Shown: positions 7,875 to 17,698 of the stretch, piece after piece
How the letters are laid out: every line of letters begins with the position of its first letter
Position numbering within the stretch: the first letter of the stretch is position 1
DNA from: an uncultured Candidatus Binatia bacterium
GTDB lineage: Bacteria; Desulfobacterota; Binatia; Bin18
Reading direction: 5' to 3'
NCBI GenBank assembly: GCA_958296235.1
Contig: OY282457.1
Location: 3,343,338 to 3,407,337 of the forward strand
DNA length: 64,000 bases
Notes under the pieces: model-generated
The model's input: the letters and a program-made list of their open reading frames with translations, nothing else
The model's database searches: none
What the model was told of the DNA's origin: nothing
Made by a program: the position numbers and the translations under genes

Positions 7875-8987
7875 TCAAAATACTTGCTGTCCCTCCGCAA
7901 CATTAAGGATGTCTGAAAACGCTAAAACTGCCGGGCGGCGACCCCTCCCCTCTCTGATCTCTTTCAGGATTCCGCCTTGGCGAAATTGATTGAGTATCCG
8001 TCGTGCTGTAGGAGGCGAAATTTGTAGGCTTTCAATGAAATGGGTGCTTTGAAAAATCGGAGTCTGAAAGATCCAATCCAACGCATGGATAGCATACTGA
8101 GAATGGGTCAGATCAGTTACATCAGGTTTCATTCTATCATAGAGCTCAAGAATTTCCTGGGCCTTCGAGATATTGTCTTGAGCTTGCTCCTTCACTGCTC
8201 GGAGAAAAAATTGACACCACTCGGTCCAGTCATCATCGCGCGAGACTGCGAGTAATCCATCGTAATATGCGTCGCGGTGGCTTTCGAAGTAGGCACTAAT
8301 ATAAAATGTGGGCTTCTGGATGAGGTGACGCTGCCACAAAAACAGTGGCAGCAACATACGCCCCAGACGGCCATTACCGTCCAGAAAGGGATGTAGCGCT
8401 TCAAACTCAGCGTGCAGGATGGCAAGTTGGACGAGGTGGTCAGTGGCGTCTCTGTTTGCGTAGTGTTCCCACGTACTCATTGCGTTGGGGAGTTTCTGCG
8501 CGTCAATGGGGACGAATTTTGCGTCCTCAATAGTGCATCCAGGTGGCCCTATCCAGTTGGGAACACGCCGATACTCACCAGGTGATTTATTCATTCCGCG
8601 TACACCGGATAACAGCACTCTGTGAGCTTCACGAATAACCCGCTGGGAGAAAGGAATATCCGCCAGCATAGCCTCCGCAGTCCGCATTGCTGTTCTATAA
8701 TTGAGCACTTCTTGAATGTCATCGCGCTGATTGGGGGAACTCGTCTCCTGTACTGCTTCGTACTCAAGCACCTCGCCCATAGTTGCCTGGGTCCCTTCAA
8801 TACGGGAAGACAAGACCGCCTCCTGAGTAATCAGCGGTGAGAGGAGAACGGTGGAGTTGGGAACAGCGGAGAGTACCCCATCGTAACGCGCTATGGCCGC
8901 CACAGCCGGACCGATGAGTGGGACAAGCTTTAGCCAGTCAAGGCGACTCTCAGGTGGGAACCTCCCTTCATGGTAGAAAACGGGCAT
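7875..8987 (-). CDS. Fic-family protein (putative AMP-transferase)
   Basis: 370 residues. The Fic active site HPFLDGNGRLGR is complete at residues 199-210, so the catalytic His and the ATP/metal-binding residues are present. An N-terminal SSRIEG motif at 60-65 matches the [S/T]xxxE[G/N] inhibitory helix, so the enzyme is probably autoinhibited (class II). The C-terminal 90 residues contain a winged-helix-like segment (SPPTARRILNQFRQGGILKEI) seen in many Fic/DOC proteins, which may bind DNA. Fic enzymes usually transfer AMP to protein hydroxyl groups. It stands alone except for the HEPN-like gene downstream. Confidence 0.93.
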   Translation of the reverse strand: MPVFYHEGRFPPESRLDWLKLVPLIGPAVAAIARYDGVLSAVPNSTVLLSPLITQEAVLSSRIEGTQATMGEVLEYEAVQETSSPNQRDDIQEVLNYRTAMRTAEAMLADIPFSQRVIREAHRVLLSGVRGMNKSPGEYRRVPNWIGPPGCTIEDAKFVPIDAQKLPNAMSTWEHYANRDATDHLVQLAILHAEFEALHPFLDGNGRLGRMLLPLFLWQRHLIQKPTFYISAYFESHRDAYYDGLLAVSRDDDWTEWCQFFLRAVKEQAQDNISKAQEILELYDRMKPDVTDLTHSQYAIHALDWIFQTPIFQSTHFIESLQISPPTARRILNQFRQGGILKEIREGRGRRPAVLAFSDILNVAEGQQVF

Positions 8988-9055
8988 TATTATTAGACTC
9001 TCTGGGAACGTTGAATTACTCTGACAGATACAATCCTGGAGGGCATAGGGGAATC

Positions 9056-9523
9056 TTATCCCGCCCGCAGAGCTTCGAGCACTTTAGCCGGATGATCGGC
9101 GGCCTTGGCGACCCGCTTCCAGTGCTTTTTCACTTTGCCGTTGGGACCAATCCAGACTGTCGAGCGAATAACGCCCACCGTCTTTTTGCCGTACATCATT
9201 TTCTCGCCCCAGGCACCGTATTTTTCCATGACCTTTTTGTCCGGGTCGCACAGGAGCGTGAACGGCAGCTGGTATTGCGTGGCGAACTTCTGGTGGGAGG
9301 TGGGGCTGTCCGGTGAAATACCGAGGACAACCGCCTCCTGTTTTTGCATGTCTTTCCATACATCCCGAAAGCCGCAGGCCTCTTTGGTACAACCGGGCGT
9401 ATTATCCCTGGGATAGAAATAGACAATCACGTTGCGGCCGCGCAGGTCTTTGAGCGCGACCTTATTCCCGGTCGCATCTTGCAAGGTAAACGCTGGGGCT
9501 GCTTTTCCTTCTTCAATCGGCAT
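9056..9523 (-). CDS. bcp: Thioredoxin-dependent peroxiredoxin, Bcp/PrxQ type
   Basis: 155 residues. The peroxidatic Cys45 lies in PGCTKEACGF and the resolving Cys50 follows five residues later, the arrangement of the atypical two-Cys PrxQ/Bcp subfamily. The enzyme reduces H2O2 and organic hydroperoxides with thioredoxin as reductant, in the cytoplasm. Length is normal for the family. It is transcribed divergently from the acyl-CoA dehydrogenase at 9717, with an inverted repeat in the shared intergenic region. Confidence 0.95.
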   Translation of the reverse strand: MPIEEGKAAPAFTLQDATGNKVALKDLRGRNVIVYFYPRDNTPGCTKEACGFRDVWKDMQKQEAVVLGISPDSPTSHQKFATQYQLPFTLLCDPDKKVMEKYGAWGEKMMYGKKTVGVIRSTVWIGPNGKVKKHWKRVAKAADHPAKVLEALRAG

Positions 9524-9600
9524 AGGCTCCTCCGTATCGCTGACGCAGGTTGCGCCGGATTTGACTCGCTCGGCGGTATTTCCTAAGGTGGCCCGGCTCT

Positions 9601-9683
9601 AAAAGAGTGAACGTGTCCAGCACCTCATGTCTATTGGAGGACACGTTTACTCTTTTTCGTATCCAAGACTTTCGTATCCAAGA
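9601..9683. promoter_or_regulatory. Inverted repeat plus tandem 13-mers in a divergent intergenic region
   Basis: Arms of 18 bases (9601-9618 and 9639-9656, one mismatch) pair around a 20-base loop. They are followed by two direct copies of TTCGTATCCAAGA at 9656-9668 and 9671-9683. The element sits between the divergent bcp and acyl-CoA dehydrogenase genes, where no transcript should end, so an operator or a mobile-element remnant is more likely than a terminator despite the T-run at the right arm. Confidence 0.45.
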
Positions 9684-9716
9684 AGAGTGTACGACTCAAG
9701 GGAAGGAGAGGCAGAC

Positions 9717-10925
9717 ATGGATTTTGATTTTTCCCCAAAGGTACAGGACCTGAGAAAAAAGGTCTCTCAATTTATGGAGGACCACGTCCATCCGAACGAA
9801 CAGACGTTTGAGGACCAACTGAACTCCGGCCCGGACCGCTGGCAGGTCCCGCCGATTATCGAAGAGTTGAAAGAAAAGGCCAAGGGGGCCGGGCTGTGGA
9901 ACCTGTTTCTGCCGGAGAGCGAGTACGGCTATGGCCTGACCAACCTCGAATACGCTCCCCTGTCGGAAATCATGGGACGGGTGCACTGGGGCTCGGAAGT
10001 CTTTAATTGCTCCGCGCCGGACACCGGCAATATGGAAGTGATCTCTCGCTATGGCACACCCGAGCAGCAAAAGGAGTGGCTGGAGCCGCTGCTCGCAGGC
10101 AAAATTCGTTCCTGCTTTGCCATGACCGAACCAGCCGTGGCCTCGTCCGATGCCACCAATATCGAATCCCGCATCGTGCGCGACGGAGATGAATACGTTA
10201 TCAACGGTCGCAAGTGGTGGTCCTCGGGCATGGGCGACCCGCGCTGCAAGATTCTCATCTTCATGGGCAAGACCGACCCCGATAATCCGAACCGCTACCT
10301 CCAGCAGTCTCAAATCCTGATCCCGCGCGACACGCCCGGGGTGAAAATTCTGCGGATGCTGTCCGTGTTCGGCTACGACGACGCCCCCCACGGTCATGCC
10401 GAGGTAGAGTTCAAGGACGTGCGGGTGCCGACCTCGAATATGATACTGGGCGAAGGCCGGGGGTTTGAGATTGCCCAAGGCCGTCTCGGTCCTGGGCGTA
10501 TTCACCACTGCATGCGCTTGATCGGACAGGCCGAACGCGCGCTGGAGAAGATGTGCACCCGCGCCAAGTCCCGGACCGCGTTCGGCAAACTGGTCTCCGA
10601 ACGGACGGTGACGCTGGAGCGGATTGCCGAGGCCCGGATTCGGATCGAGCAGGCTCGGCTGCTGACGCTCAAGGCGGCGCATATGATGGACACCGTCGGC
10701 AACAAAGCTGCCCGCGCCGAAATTGCCATGATTAAAGTGGCGGCGCCGAATATGGCGCTGCAAGTGATTGACTGGGCCATGCAGGCCCACGGCGGAGGTG
10801 GGGTGGCCGAAGACTTCGGTCTGGCGCGCGCCTATGCCTCGGCGCGGACGCTGCGTTTCGCCGACGGGCCGGACGAGGTCCACCGCAATCAGATTGGCCG
10901 CTTGGAACTGCGGAAATACGATTAA
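9717..10925 (+). CDS. Acyl-CoA dehydrogenase (ACAD10/11-like)
   Basis: 402 residues. Visible features are [35 protein letters not shown], and the C-terminal [22 protein letters not shown] block with [18 protein letters not shown]. These are typical of the ACAD10/ACAD11-like subfamily rather than short-chain enzymes. Start: ATG 9717 with GGAAGGAG a few bases upstream; the frame is open further upstream but without a ribosome-binding site. The next gene, a flavin oxidoreductase, starts 15 bases after the stop, so they form an operon. Confidence 0.93.
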   Translation: MDFDFSPKVQDLRKKVSQFMEDHVHPNEQTFEDQLNSGPDRWQVPPIIEELKEKAKGAGLWNLFLPESEYGYGLTNLEYAPLSEIMGRVHWGSEVFNCSAPDTGNMEVISRYGTPEQQKEWLEPLLAGKIRSCFAMTEPAVASSDATNIESRIVRDGDEYVINGRKWWSSGMGDPRCKILIFMGKTDPDNPNRYLQQSQILIPRDTPGVKILRMLSVFGYDDAPHGHAEVEFKDVRVPTSNMILGEGRGFEIAQGRLGPGRIHHCMRLIGQAERALEKMCTRAKSRTAFGKLVSERTVTLERIAEARIRIEQARLLTLKAAHMMDTVGNKAARAEIAMIKVAAPNMALQVIDWAMQAHGGGGVAEDFGLARAYASARTLRFADGPDEVHRNQIGRLELRKYD

Positions 10926-10940
10926 GCGGAGGAAGCCCAG

Positions 10941-12002
10941 GTGCCCATGAAGTTTGGTCTGCACTATCAGCTCCCGTGCACCGGCTCCCAGTCGCCTGTG
11001 CAGCGCTACCGGGACACGCTGGATCAGGCGATTCACGCCGAAACGCTGGGGTTTGAATCGGTCTGGCCGGTTGAGCAGCACTTTAACCCCGAGCTGTCGA
11101 TTCTGCCGTCCCCGTTGCTGCTCCTGTCGGCCCTGGCCGAGCGGACGCAGACCCTTCGACTTGGGATCGCCATTATCCTCCTGCCCCTGTCGCATCCCAT
11201 TCGTATCGCAGAAGAGATTGCGACCCTGGACGTGCTGAGTAACGGGCGGGTGGAGTTCGGTATCGGGCGAGGTTCGCTGCCCAATCATTTCAGCGGGTTC
11301 GGGGTGGATCAGGCCGAAAGCCGGGAGCGGATGATGGAGGCGCTGGCCATGATTCGCCAGGCCTGGACCCAGGACCGGTTTTCATTCCAGGGACAATTTT
11401 TTCAGGTTGAAGATATCTCAGTGGTGCCTCGGCCCGTCCAGCAGCCCCATCCGCCCATTCGGGTTGCGGCCAATAGTACGGAAACCTTTGAGCTGATGGG
11501 CCGTTTGGGCTATCCTATTTTTGTGGCCTCGCAGGTCAATCCGTTCGCCAAAATGCGGGAGTATATTCCGCTCTATCGCGAGACCCGGACCGCGGCCGGG
11601 CACCCGGCTGACGAGGGGGAGGATGTAACCCTGCTCGGCCCCCTGTACGTCGGTCCGAGCCAGGCTCAGGTCCGTCGGGAGTTGGAACCCAGCGTCCGTC
11701 GTTTTCTGGAGTCGGTCGCCGCCATTGCCGCGACCCAAGGCCCGACCTTGGGCAAACAGTCGCGTCGTGTCCAGGAAGTATTCGAGCGGGTGCGACGGAT
11801 GACCTATGAGAAGGTGAGCGAGGTGATGGCCATCTTTGAGACGCCGGCCGCCTGTGTCGAGCGCCTCAAACAGCTTGAAGAAGAATTCCACATGGGACGC
11901 TTCGTGTGCTGGTTCAATCCTGGCGGTATGGTTCCCCATGCCCAGGTCATGCGCAGCATGGAATTGTTTGCCGCCGAGGTGATGCCGCATTTTGCGGAAT
12001 AG
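10941..12002 (+). CDS. Luciferase-like (LLM class) flavin-dependent oxidoreductase
   Basis: 353 residues with the LLM TIM-barrel pattern: AETLGFESVWPVEQHF, LGIAIILLPLSHPIRIAEE, LDVLSNGRVEFGIGRG, and the C-terminal MRSMELFAAEVMPHF shared with the paralogue at 60954. The likely start is GTG 10941 with GGAGGA 7 bases upstream; ATG 10947 would remove two residues. It follows an acyl-CoA dehydrogenase by 15 bases, repeating the acyl-CoA dehydrogenase/LLM pairing at 4.4-6.8 kb. Substrate unknown. Confidence 0.88.
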   Translation: MPMKFGLHYQLPCTGSQSPVQRYRDTLDQAIHAETLGFESVWPVEQHFNPELSILPSPLLLLSALAERTQTLRLGIAIILLPLSHPIRIAEEIATLDVLSNGRVEFGIGRGSLPNHFSGFGVDQAESRERMMEALAMIRQAWTQDRFSFQGQFFQVEDISVVPRPVQQPHPPIRVAANSTETFELMGRLGYPIFVASQVNPFAKMREYIPLYRETRTAAGHPADEGEDVTLLGPLYVGPSQAQVRRELEPSVRRFLESVAAIAATQGPTLGKQSRRVQEVFERVRRMTYEKVSEVMAIFETPAACVERLKQLEEEFHMGRFVCWFNPGGMVPHAQVMRSMELFAAEVMPHFAE

Positions 12003-12028
12003 ATTGACGAGCTGAGAGAGACGGACAA

Positions 12029-12754
12029 GTGGACTATAGACGTGAGTTTCTCGATTTTCTGCGCAAAAGGAATGCGCTCAAAATTGCCAGCGACCCCAGC
12101 GCCTTCTTTCAACTCAAAAGCGGGCGCGTCAGTCCGAGCTTTATCTCACTGGGTTCACTGACCGATGGCGCAAGCCTCATCACGCTTAAAAAATGCTATG
12201 GCCAGGCAACCCTGGAAGGCGTAGAGCAGGGTGTTCTGCAGGACTTCGCCTATGTGTTTGGTCCGGCCTATAAAGGCATTACGCTGGGAGCGCTGCTGTG
12301 TGAGGGACTCCAGGAATATGCGAACAAGTCCACGTCTCTCCTGTACGACCGCAAAGAGGAGAAAGCCCACGGAGAGGCGGGCCAGGGCCGTTCGGTTGAG
12401 AAGATCATTGTCGGGGCTGAAAATTTTGTCCCGGCAAGCGGGATTCTGCTGGTTGACGATGTCGTCACCACCGGCCAGGCAAAATACGAGGCGCTCGAAA
12501 AGATACGTTTGCTGGGCGAGCACCGGATCGCTGGGATGGTCGTCGCCGTCGATCGGCAGGAATTGCTGGGCGATGCCCGGCAGGTCGGTCAATACAGCGC
12601 CGTTCAGGCGCTCGAACACGAACTCGGCATCCGCACCTTCGCCATTCTCACCATGCAGGAGATTTTCAGCCTGGTGAAAGACGCCCTCTCAAAAGAAGTG
12701 CGGCAGGCGTGGATTGCGTATTATGAGCGCTATGGGGCCGTCCAACTCGGGTAG
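12029..12754 (+). CDS. pyrE: Orotate phosphoribosyltransferase
   Basis: 241 residues. FGPAYKGI, YDRKEEKAHGE (the mobile catalytic loop) and ILLVDDVVTTG (the PRPP-binding 13-mer) are the three hallmarks of OPRT, which joins orotate to PRPP in pyrimidine synthesis. It resembles the enterobacterial/long PyrE type by its C-terminal extension. The start is GTG at 12029. It lies 26 bases after the LLM gene; no other pyr gene is nearby. Confidence 0.94.
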   Translation: MDYRREFLDFLRKRNALKIASDPSAFFQLKSGRVSPSFISLGSLTDGASLITLKKCYGQATLEGVEQGVLQDFAYVFGPAYKGITLGALLCEGLQEYANKSTSLLYDRKEEKAHGEAGQGRSVEKIIVGAENFVPASGILLVDDVVTTGQAKYEALEKIRLLGEHRIAGMVVAVDRQELLGDARQVGQYSAVQALEHELGIRTFAILTMQEIFSLVKDALSKEVRQAWIAYYERYGAVQLG

Positions 12755-12808
12755 AGGAAAAGCCGCGCATCCCGCCGGCGCTTTTCGTCTGTCAACACAG
12801 GAGGGGGT

Positions 12809-13222
12809 ATGTTTCTTACGCTGCTCGCCGTCACGTTTGTCATTGCGCTCGGCGTCTCGTTCAGCGTCGCTCGTATTTTTGAGGGTCCGATCAAACAGAT
12901 TCTGGCGCGGATTATTGCCGATGATATCCATCTGGCCTGGGGCAAATATATTCAATTTGCCATCTACGTTGTTGGCATATCCGGGGGCGTGCGGGTCTGG
13001 CAGCTCGAGCGCTATATCATCCCCCACCATCTCAGCGAGAGAGAAGCAGAAGCAGGAATCCTGACGCTGACGGCTGACCATTGGGTGCTCGAAGTTTACC
13101 GCACAGTTATTGGGACGATGCAGAGTGTGGCCTGGATGCTGATGGTCTTTTTTATCTTTGCCCTGATCGCCTATGTTGTCGTGCGAGTCTTTGAACTCAG
13201 GCAGCCGAGCGACGAGCCATAG
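12809..13222 (+). CDS. Small integral membrane protein, unknown function
   Basis: 137 residues with three hydrophobic segments (about 2-22, 48-64 and 108-130) separated by charged loops. An AGGAGGGGG ribosome-binding site immediately precedes the ATG, so it is a real gene. No family is recognised. It lies between pyrE and the AGCS symporter on the same strand. Confidence 0.7.
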   Translation: MFLTLLAVTFVIALGVSFSVARIFEGPIKQILARIIADDIHLAWGKYIQFAIYVVGISGGVRVWQLERYIIPHHLSEREAEAGILTLTADHWVLEVYRTVIGTMQSVAWMLMVFFIFALIAYVVVRVFELRQPSDEP

Positions 13223-13401
13223 GACGGACTGGGGTGGTCTGTGACGAAGAGGGATGTGTTCGGGTGGAGGCCGGTCTGCGTCAGCCTCGCCCCTCAACCG
13301 CCAATTCCTCGCAATAGGGATTGCAGCCCTTGTACGGCATTCCGGCCTGACTGGTCAAATGCCCGGCGGCCCGCAGGCTCGGGCTGCGGAAAAGAGGCAA
13401 T

Positions 13402-14745
13402 ATGCTGAGCAGCATCGAATACCTCAACAATCTCGTCAACGCGGTGGTCTGGGGTCCGCCCCTGATGGTCCTCCTGGTCGGAACGGGAGTGTATCTCAGC
13501 TTTCGTCTGGGATTTCTCCAACTGACGCACTTCCCCTTGATCTGGCGCTCGACCGTGGGCCGCCTCTTCTCCGGTCGAACCGAGGCCAATGCCGGCGAGC
13601 TGAGCGCCTTCCAGGCCGTCAGTTCGGCTATGGCGGCAACGGTCGGGGTCGGGAATATCGTCGGGGTCAGTACGGCCATGTATTGGGGCGGGCCGGGGGC
13701 CTTGTTCTGGATGTGGATAACGGCCGGAGTCGGGATGGCGACCAAGTTCAGCGAGGTCGTGCTGGGCATGAAGTATCGCCGGGTCAAGGCGGACAGCGGT
13801 GAGATTGCCGGCGGTCCAATGTATTATATTGCCGACGGGCTGGGTCGGAAGTGGCTGGCCGGCGTGTATGCCTTTTTAACCGGGGTGGCCGCGCTTGGCA
13901 TTGGCAATATGGTTCAGGCCAACGCGGTCGCGACGAGTTTGCACGAAATCGTGGTTTTTCCCCGACCGATTGCCGGCGGACTTGTTGTTGCTCTGGTGGC
14001 CCTGGTCATCCTGGGGGGGGTGAAGCGCATTGGCCGAACAACTGAGTACTTAGTCCCGTTTATGGCGGTCCTCTATCTCGCCTGTGGCGGGTATATTCTC
14101 CTCCGGTATGCCTCAGCCCTGCCCGCGGCCGTGACAACGATCATTACTTCCGCGTTCACGCCCGCGGCCCCGGTTGGTGCTTGGGGCGGGGCAAGCGTAA
14201 TGCTGGCCCTGCGCTACGGGATTGCACGCGGTATTGCGTCCAATGAGGCCGGGCTGGGCTCGGCATCCATCATCCACTCCCAAGCCCAGAACAGCCCGGT
14301 GGGGCAGGGCTTTTGGGGCATGTGGGAGGTCTACGTCGATACGTTGATTGTCGCCAGCATCACCGGACTGGTGATTATGGTGACCGGCGTCCTCGGCGAG
14401 CCTGGTCTGTCTCCAGATGTGCTTGCGGCAACGGCTTTTGCGCGTGGCCTGCCCGGCATCGGCCAACCCCTCGTCTTTATCTGTCTCATTCTGTTTGCGT
14501 ACAGTACGATGCTGACCTGGAGTTTTTACGGCGAGAAAGCCTGGGAATATCTGTTCGGCAAGGTGGTCGTTCTCCCGTACCGGGTGTTGTTTCTCGCTTT
14601 TCTGTACATCGGGGCCACTGGCGGCCTGCGATTGGTCTGGGACGTGTCCGACACGCTGAACGGTATGATGGCCATTCCGAATCTGATTGCGCTCCTCGTC
14701 CTGGCAAAGGTGGTCGTGCACGAAAAGCAGGACACCCTCTCGTAG
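13402..14745 (+). CDS. Alanine/glycine:cation symporter (AGCS family)
   Basis: 447 residues, about ten to eleven transmembrane helices. The family signature is clear: VGVGNIVGVSTAMYWGGPGALFW (about residues 76-98) and GEIAGGPMYYI, plus ARGIASNEAGLGSASI in the middle. AGCS proteins import alanine or glycine with Na+ or H+. Length is normal. It ends 22 bases before the convergent glutathione S-transferase stop. Confidence 0.95.
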   Translation: MLSSIEYLNNLVNAVVWGPPLMVLLVGTGVYLSFRLGFLQLTHFPLIWRSTVGRLFSGRTEANAGELSAFQAVSSAMAATVGVGNIVGVSTAMYWGGPGALFWMWITAGVGMATKFSEVVLGMKYRRVKADSGEIAGGPMYYIADGLGRKWLAGVYAFLTGVAALGIGNMVQANAVATSLHEIVVFPRPIAGGLVVALVALVILGGVKRIGRTTEYLVPFMAVLYLACGGYILLRYASALPAAVTTIITSAFTPAAPVGAWGGASVMLALRYGIARGIASNEAGLGSASIIHSQAQNSPVGQGFWGMWEVYVDTLIVASITGLVIMVTGVLGEPGLSPDVLAATAFARGLPGIGQPLVFICLILFAYSTMLTWSFYGEKAWEYLFGKVVVLPYRVLFLAFLYIGATGGLRLVWDVSDTLNGMMAIPNLIALLVLAKVVVHEKQDTLS

Positions 14746-14767
14746 TGGGGGAATCCACTCAGCCCGG

Positions 14768-15421
14768 CTAAATCTCGAAGCGCGCCTGCATCCGCTCCCA
14801 CCAGCGGGCCAGGGACGGAGCCGCGTCCAACAGTGGCTCATCGCTCACCCGCATCGCGAAGGTGAACGAGCCGAACAGGCACACGTCGGCATAGGTGAAC
14901 ACCTCAAACAGATACTCATGGCCCAGGGCGACGGCCTCCAGGTCGGCCAGGACGGATTTGAGACGCGGACGAAATTCGGCGCGTCTGGCGGCGATGTCTT
15001 CAAGTGGTGCGCCGAGCCGGGCTTCCCGGTTTTCCCGGAAGTAGGCGCGGTCCACCGGCTCGATCTTTTCAAAGATGTCGTACACCACGACCGGAAAGAG
15101 CGCCGGATGGAGGGTGTTGTCGATATACAGATTAAAGAACCGACAGGCCTCTTTCATACCCGGACCGGGGAAGAGCCTGGCTTCTGGATAGCGGTCTTCC
15201 AAATACTCGGCAATCTTCCACGAATCCGAGACAACTGTGCCGTTGTCTGTAATGACCGGCACCCGGTCCTGCTTGGAAAAAGCCAGTTTGTCCTTATCGC
15301 AGAAGCGAATCGGGAGCGTGGTATAGTCCAGGCCCTTGTAGCGTAAGGCCGCCTTGGTGCGCGAACAGAACGGACTAAAACGCAAACTGTTCGCGCCGGC
15401 CAGGTCGTAGACTTCGATCAT
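14768..15421 (-). CDS. Glutathione S-transferase family protein, LigE/beta-etherase-like
   Basis: 217 residues. The N-terminal thioredoxin fold contains SPFCSRTKAALRYKGLDY, then RVPVITDNGTVVSDSWKIAEYLEDRYP (the glutathione-binding cis-Pro and Asp-Ser region), followed by an all-helical domain. The CDKDKLAFSKQDRVPV region resembles beta-etherase/LigE-type GSTs that act on lignin-like aryl ethers, but this is subfamily resemblance only. Start ATG 15421 follows GAGAGGAG; a longer frame upstream lacks this signal. Confidence 0.85.
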   Translation of the reverse strand: MIEVYDLAGANSLRFSPFCSRTKAALRYKGLDYTTLPIRFCDKDKLAFSKQDRVPVITDNGTVVSDSWKIAEYLEDRYPEARLFPGPGMKEACRFFNLYIDNTLHPALFPVVVYDIFEKIEPVDRAYFRENREARLGAPLEDIAARRAEFRPRLKSVLADLEAVALGHEYLFEVFTYADVCLFGSFTFAMRVSDEPLLDAAPSLARWWERMQARFEI

Positions 15422-15565
15422 GGGGTTCTCCTCTCTGAGATCGTCTTTCGTCATTTCCAATAAAGAGGAAAGAAGTCAAGGCGCCGGCCCGGTTGGCGGA
15501 AGGGCCCGCCTGGGATAGGCTGGCGCAAACGTTGGACGAGACCAGGAATAAAGGAGGCCGTATTC

Positions 15566-16741
15566 ATGCGAGAAGCCGTTATTGTATCATCCGCCCGGAC
15601 CGGTATTGGCAAAGCCTTTCGGGGCAGCCTGAATAAAACCAGCGGCGCGACCCTGGGCGCGCATGTCATTAAAAACGCGGTTGAGCGGGCCGGGGTGGAG
15701 CCGGCAGAGGTTGAAGACGTGGTCTTCGGCTGTGGACTGCCGGAAGGTTCAACCGGGCATAATGTGGCGCGCACCTCAGCCGTGAAGGCCGGTCTGCCCG
15801 TGACCACCTCCGGCATGACCATCAACCGCTACTGCTCCTCCGGCCTGCAGGCGATCAGCACCGCCGCCAACCGGATTATCGTCGATGGGGCCGATGTCAT
15901 GGTGGCTGGCGGGGTGGAGTCGATCAGCCTGGTCCAGAACAATCTGAATACCAAGAATTTTGTTGACGGCTGGCTGATGGACAACAAGCCCGAGATCTAT
16001 TTCCCCATGTTGAAGACAGCCGAGATTGTCGCCCAGCGCTATCAGGTCTCGCGCGAGTCGCAAGACGAGTACGCCTTGGCCAGCCAGCAGCGGACCGCGG
16101 CCGGCCAGGCGGACGGCAAATTCGACGCCGAGATCGTGCCCCTCACCACAGTTATGGCTGTGACCAACAAGGAAACGGGCGAGGTCACGGAACAAGAGGT
16201 TACGCTCTCTCGGGATGAGGGCAATCGGCCCACGACCAATATGGAGGGGCTCTCAGCGCTTCCGTCGGTGACAGAAGGATCGATTACCGCCGGCAATTCC
16301 AGCCAGTTGTCCGACGGGGCGGCCGCGGTGGTATTGATGGAAGCCACAGAGGCCGAGAAGCGTGGCCTGGAGCCCCTGGGCCTGTACAAAGGGCTGGTCG
16401 CCTCTGGCTGTGAGCCGGATGAAATGGGAATTGGTCCGGTCTTCGCCATTCCCAAGCTGCTTGAGCGCCACGGCCTGACGCTGGACGACATTGATCTGTG
16501 GGAACTCAACGAAGCCTTTGCCGTGCAGACGGTCTACTGCCGCGACCGACTCGGCATCTCAATGGAGAACTACAATGTGAACGGCGGCTCCATCTCGATC
16601 GGCCATCCCTACGGTATGACCGGCGCCCGTCAGGTTGGACACATTCTGCGCGAGGGCAAACGACGGGGCGCCAAGAACGTGGTGGTGACCATGTGTGTCG
16701 GTGGCGGGATGGGCGTGGCCGGCTTGTTTGAGGTGTTGTAG
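15566..16741 (+). CDS. Acetyl-CoA acyltransferase (thiolase)
   Basis: 391 residues. The nucleophilic Cys lies in [11 protein letters not shown] (about residue 90), the two His residues in [18 protein letters not shown], and the second Cys in [13 protein letters not shown]. These are the complete thiolase active sites. The enzyme cleaves 3-ketoacyl-CoA (beta-oxidation) or condenses acetyl-CoA. AAGGAGG precedes the ATG. It probably acts with the acyl-CoA dehydrogenases and PaaG-like isomerase nearby. Confidence 0.94.
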   Translation: MREAVIVSSARTGIGKAFRGSLNKTSGATLGAHVIKNAVERAGVEPAEVEDVVFGCGLPEGSTGHNVARTSAVKAGLPVTTSGMTINRYCSSGLQAISTAANRIIVDGADVMVAGGVESISLVQNNLNTKNFVDGWLMDNKPEIYFPMLKTAEIVAQRYQVSRESQDEYALASQQRTAAGQADGKFDAEIVPLTTVMAVTNKETGEVTEQEVTLSRDEGNRPTTNMEGLSALPSVTEGSITAGNSSQLSDGAAAVVLMEATEAEKRGLEPLGLYKGLVASGCEPDEMGIGPVFAIPKLLERHGLTLDDIDLWELNEAFAVQTVYCRDRLGISMENYNVNGGSISIGHPYGMTGARQVGHILREGKRRGAKNVVVTMCVGGGMGVAGLFEVL

Positions 16742-16809
16742 GCCCAAGACCAGTCCGAGGGAGGGGCAATATCTGCATCACATGTCAAGAAGGGGGGGCC
16801 GTTCCCCCT

Positions 16810-16928
16810 GGGAGGGCAGGCTTCCAGCCTGCTTCGGGGCGGGCAAGATGCCCGCGCTCCCAGAAGGGGTGAACGGGACTAGAGTCCGTTCGTCCTGAGC
16901 GTAGCGCCAGCGAAGTCGAAGGACGGAC
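16810..16928. repeat. Two dispersed intergenic palindromic repeats
   Basis: 16810-16861 is a clustered set of small palindromes (GGCAGGCTTCCAGCCTGC and CGGGCAAGATGCCCG) flanked by GGGAGG and GCTCCC. 16884-16928 is an inverted repeat with ends GTCCGTTCGTCC and GGACGGAC, containing CGTCCTGAGCGTAGCG. Both types recur as REP-like elements in many bacterial genomes. They fill most of the 245-base gap between the thiolase and SRAP genes; no gene is seen there. Confidence 0.55.
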
Positions 16929-16986
16929 TGGGACCCCAGCCGCTATCTTGCAGCACACGTCTAAGAGGGGAAAAGAGGAGCCGTCT

Positions 16987-17649
16987 ATGTGTGGCCGCTA
17001 CAGCCTGACGGCAGATGAGAAGCAGGTTCAGGCCCGGTTTGTGGCGCGAATCCCGTCTGGCGCGCAAGCCGCACGGTACAATATTGCGCCAACCCAGCCG
17101 GTGTGGGCGCTGGTTCATGCGCAAGAACCACGCATAGTGGCGCTGCGTTGGGGGCTGATCCCGTCCTGGGCCAAGGACAAAGCCATCGGCAACCGGATGA
17201 TTAACGCCCGCGCCGAAGGGATTGCGGAAAAGCCGAGTTTTCGCCGGGCGCTGCGGAAGCGTCGCTGCCTGGTTCTGGCCGATGGTTTTTATGAATGGAA
17301 AAAGACCGGTCCATCCAAACTGCCGTATTATATTCGGCTGAAATCCGGCGAGCCGTTCGGGTTTGCCGGTTTATGGGAACGCTGGGCTGGGCCGTCCGGC
17401 GAAACGATTCATTCGTGTACCATTATCACTACCACCCCGAACGAACTCATGGCCGACATCCATCACCGCATGCCGGTTATTGTCCCCCGTGAGGCCGAAG
17501 AGCGCTGGCTCGACCCAACAGTCGAAGACCCGCAAAAAGTGCTGCCCCTCCTCCAGCCATACGCTGAAGGCGAGCTGGAAGCCTATGCAGTCTCAACCCT
17601 GGTGAATTCCCCGCGCAACGATATGGCGGCCTGTATTGAGCCTGCGTAG
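16987..17649 (+). CDS. SOS response-associated peptidase (SRAP/YedK family)
   Basis: 220 residues starting MCGRYS, so after Met removal Cys2 is at the N-terminus, where it cross-links to abasic sites in single-stranded DNA. The other catalytic residues are visible: Asn in YNIAPTQ, Glu in DGFYEWKK and His in HHRMPVI. SRAP proteins protect abasic DNA through a thiazolidine DNA-protein cross-link. The ATG at 16987 is fixed by the required MC start and a GAGGAG site upstream. Confidence 0.95.
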   Translation: MCGRYSLTADEKQVQARFVARIPSGAQAARYNIAPTQPVWALVHAQEPRIVALRWGLIPSWAKDKAIGNRMINARAEGIAEKPSFRRALRKRRCLVLADGFYEWKKTGPSKLPYYIRLKSGEPFGFAGLWERWAGPSGETIHSCTIITTTPNELMADIHHRMPVIVPREAEERWLDPTVEDPQKVLPLLQPYAEGELEAYAVSTLVNSPRNDMAACIEPA

Positions 17650-17698
17650 CCTGTCCGTCCTTTTGGCCCGGATAAGCGCAACGAGTCCCGCTGACTCG

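Noticed and set aside
9696..11288. 530-codon open frame on the minus strand
   Set aside because: It runs antisense through an acyl-CoA dehydrogenase and an LLM gene with clear families and ribosome-binding sites; its translation is His/Arg/Gln-rich without a domain.
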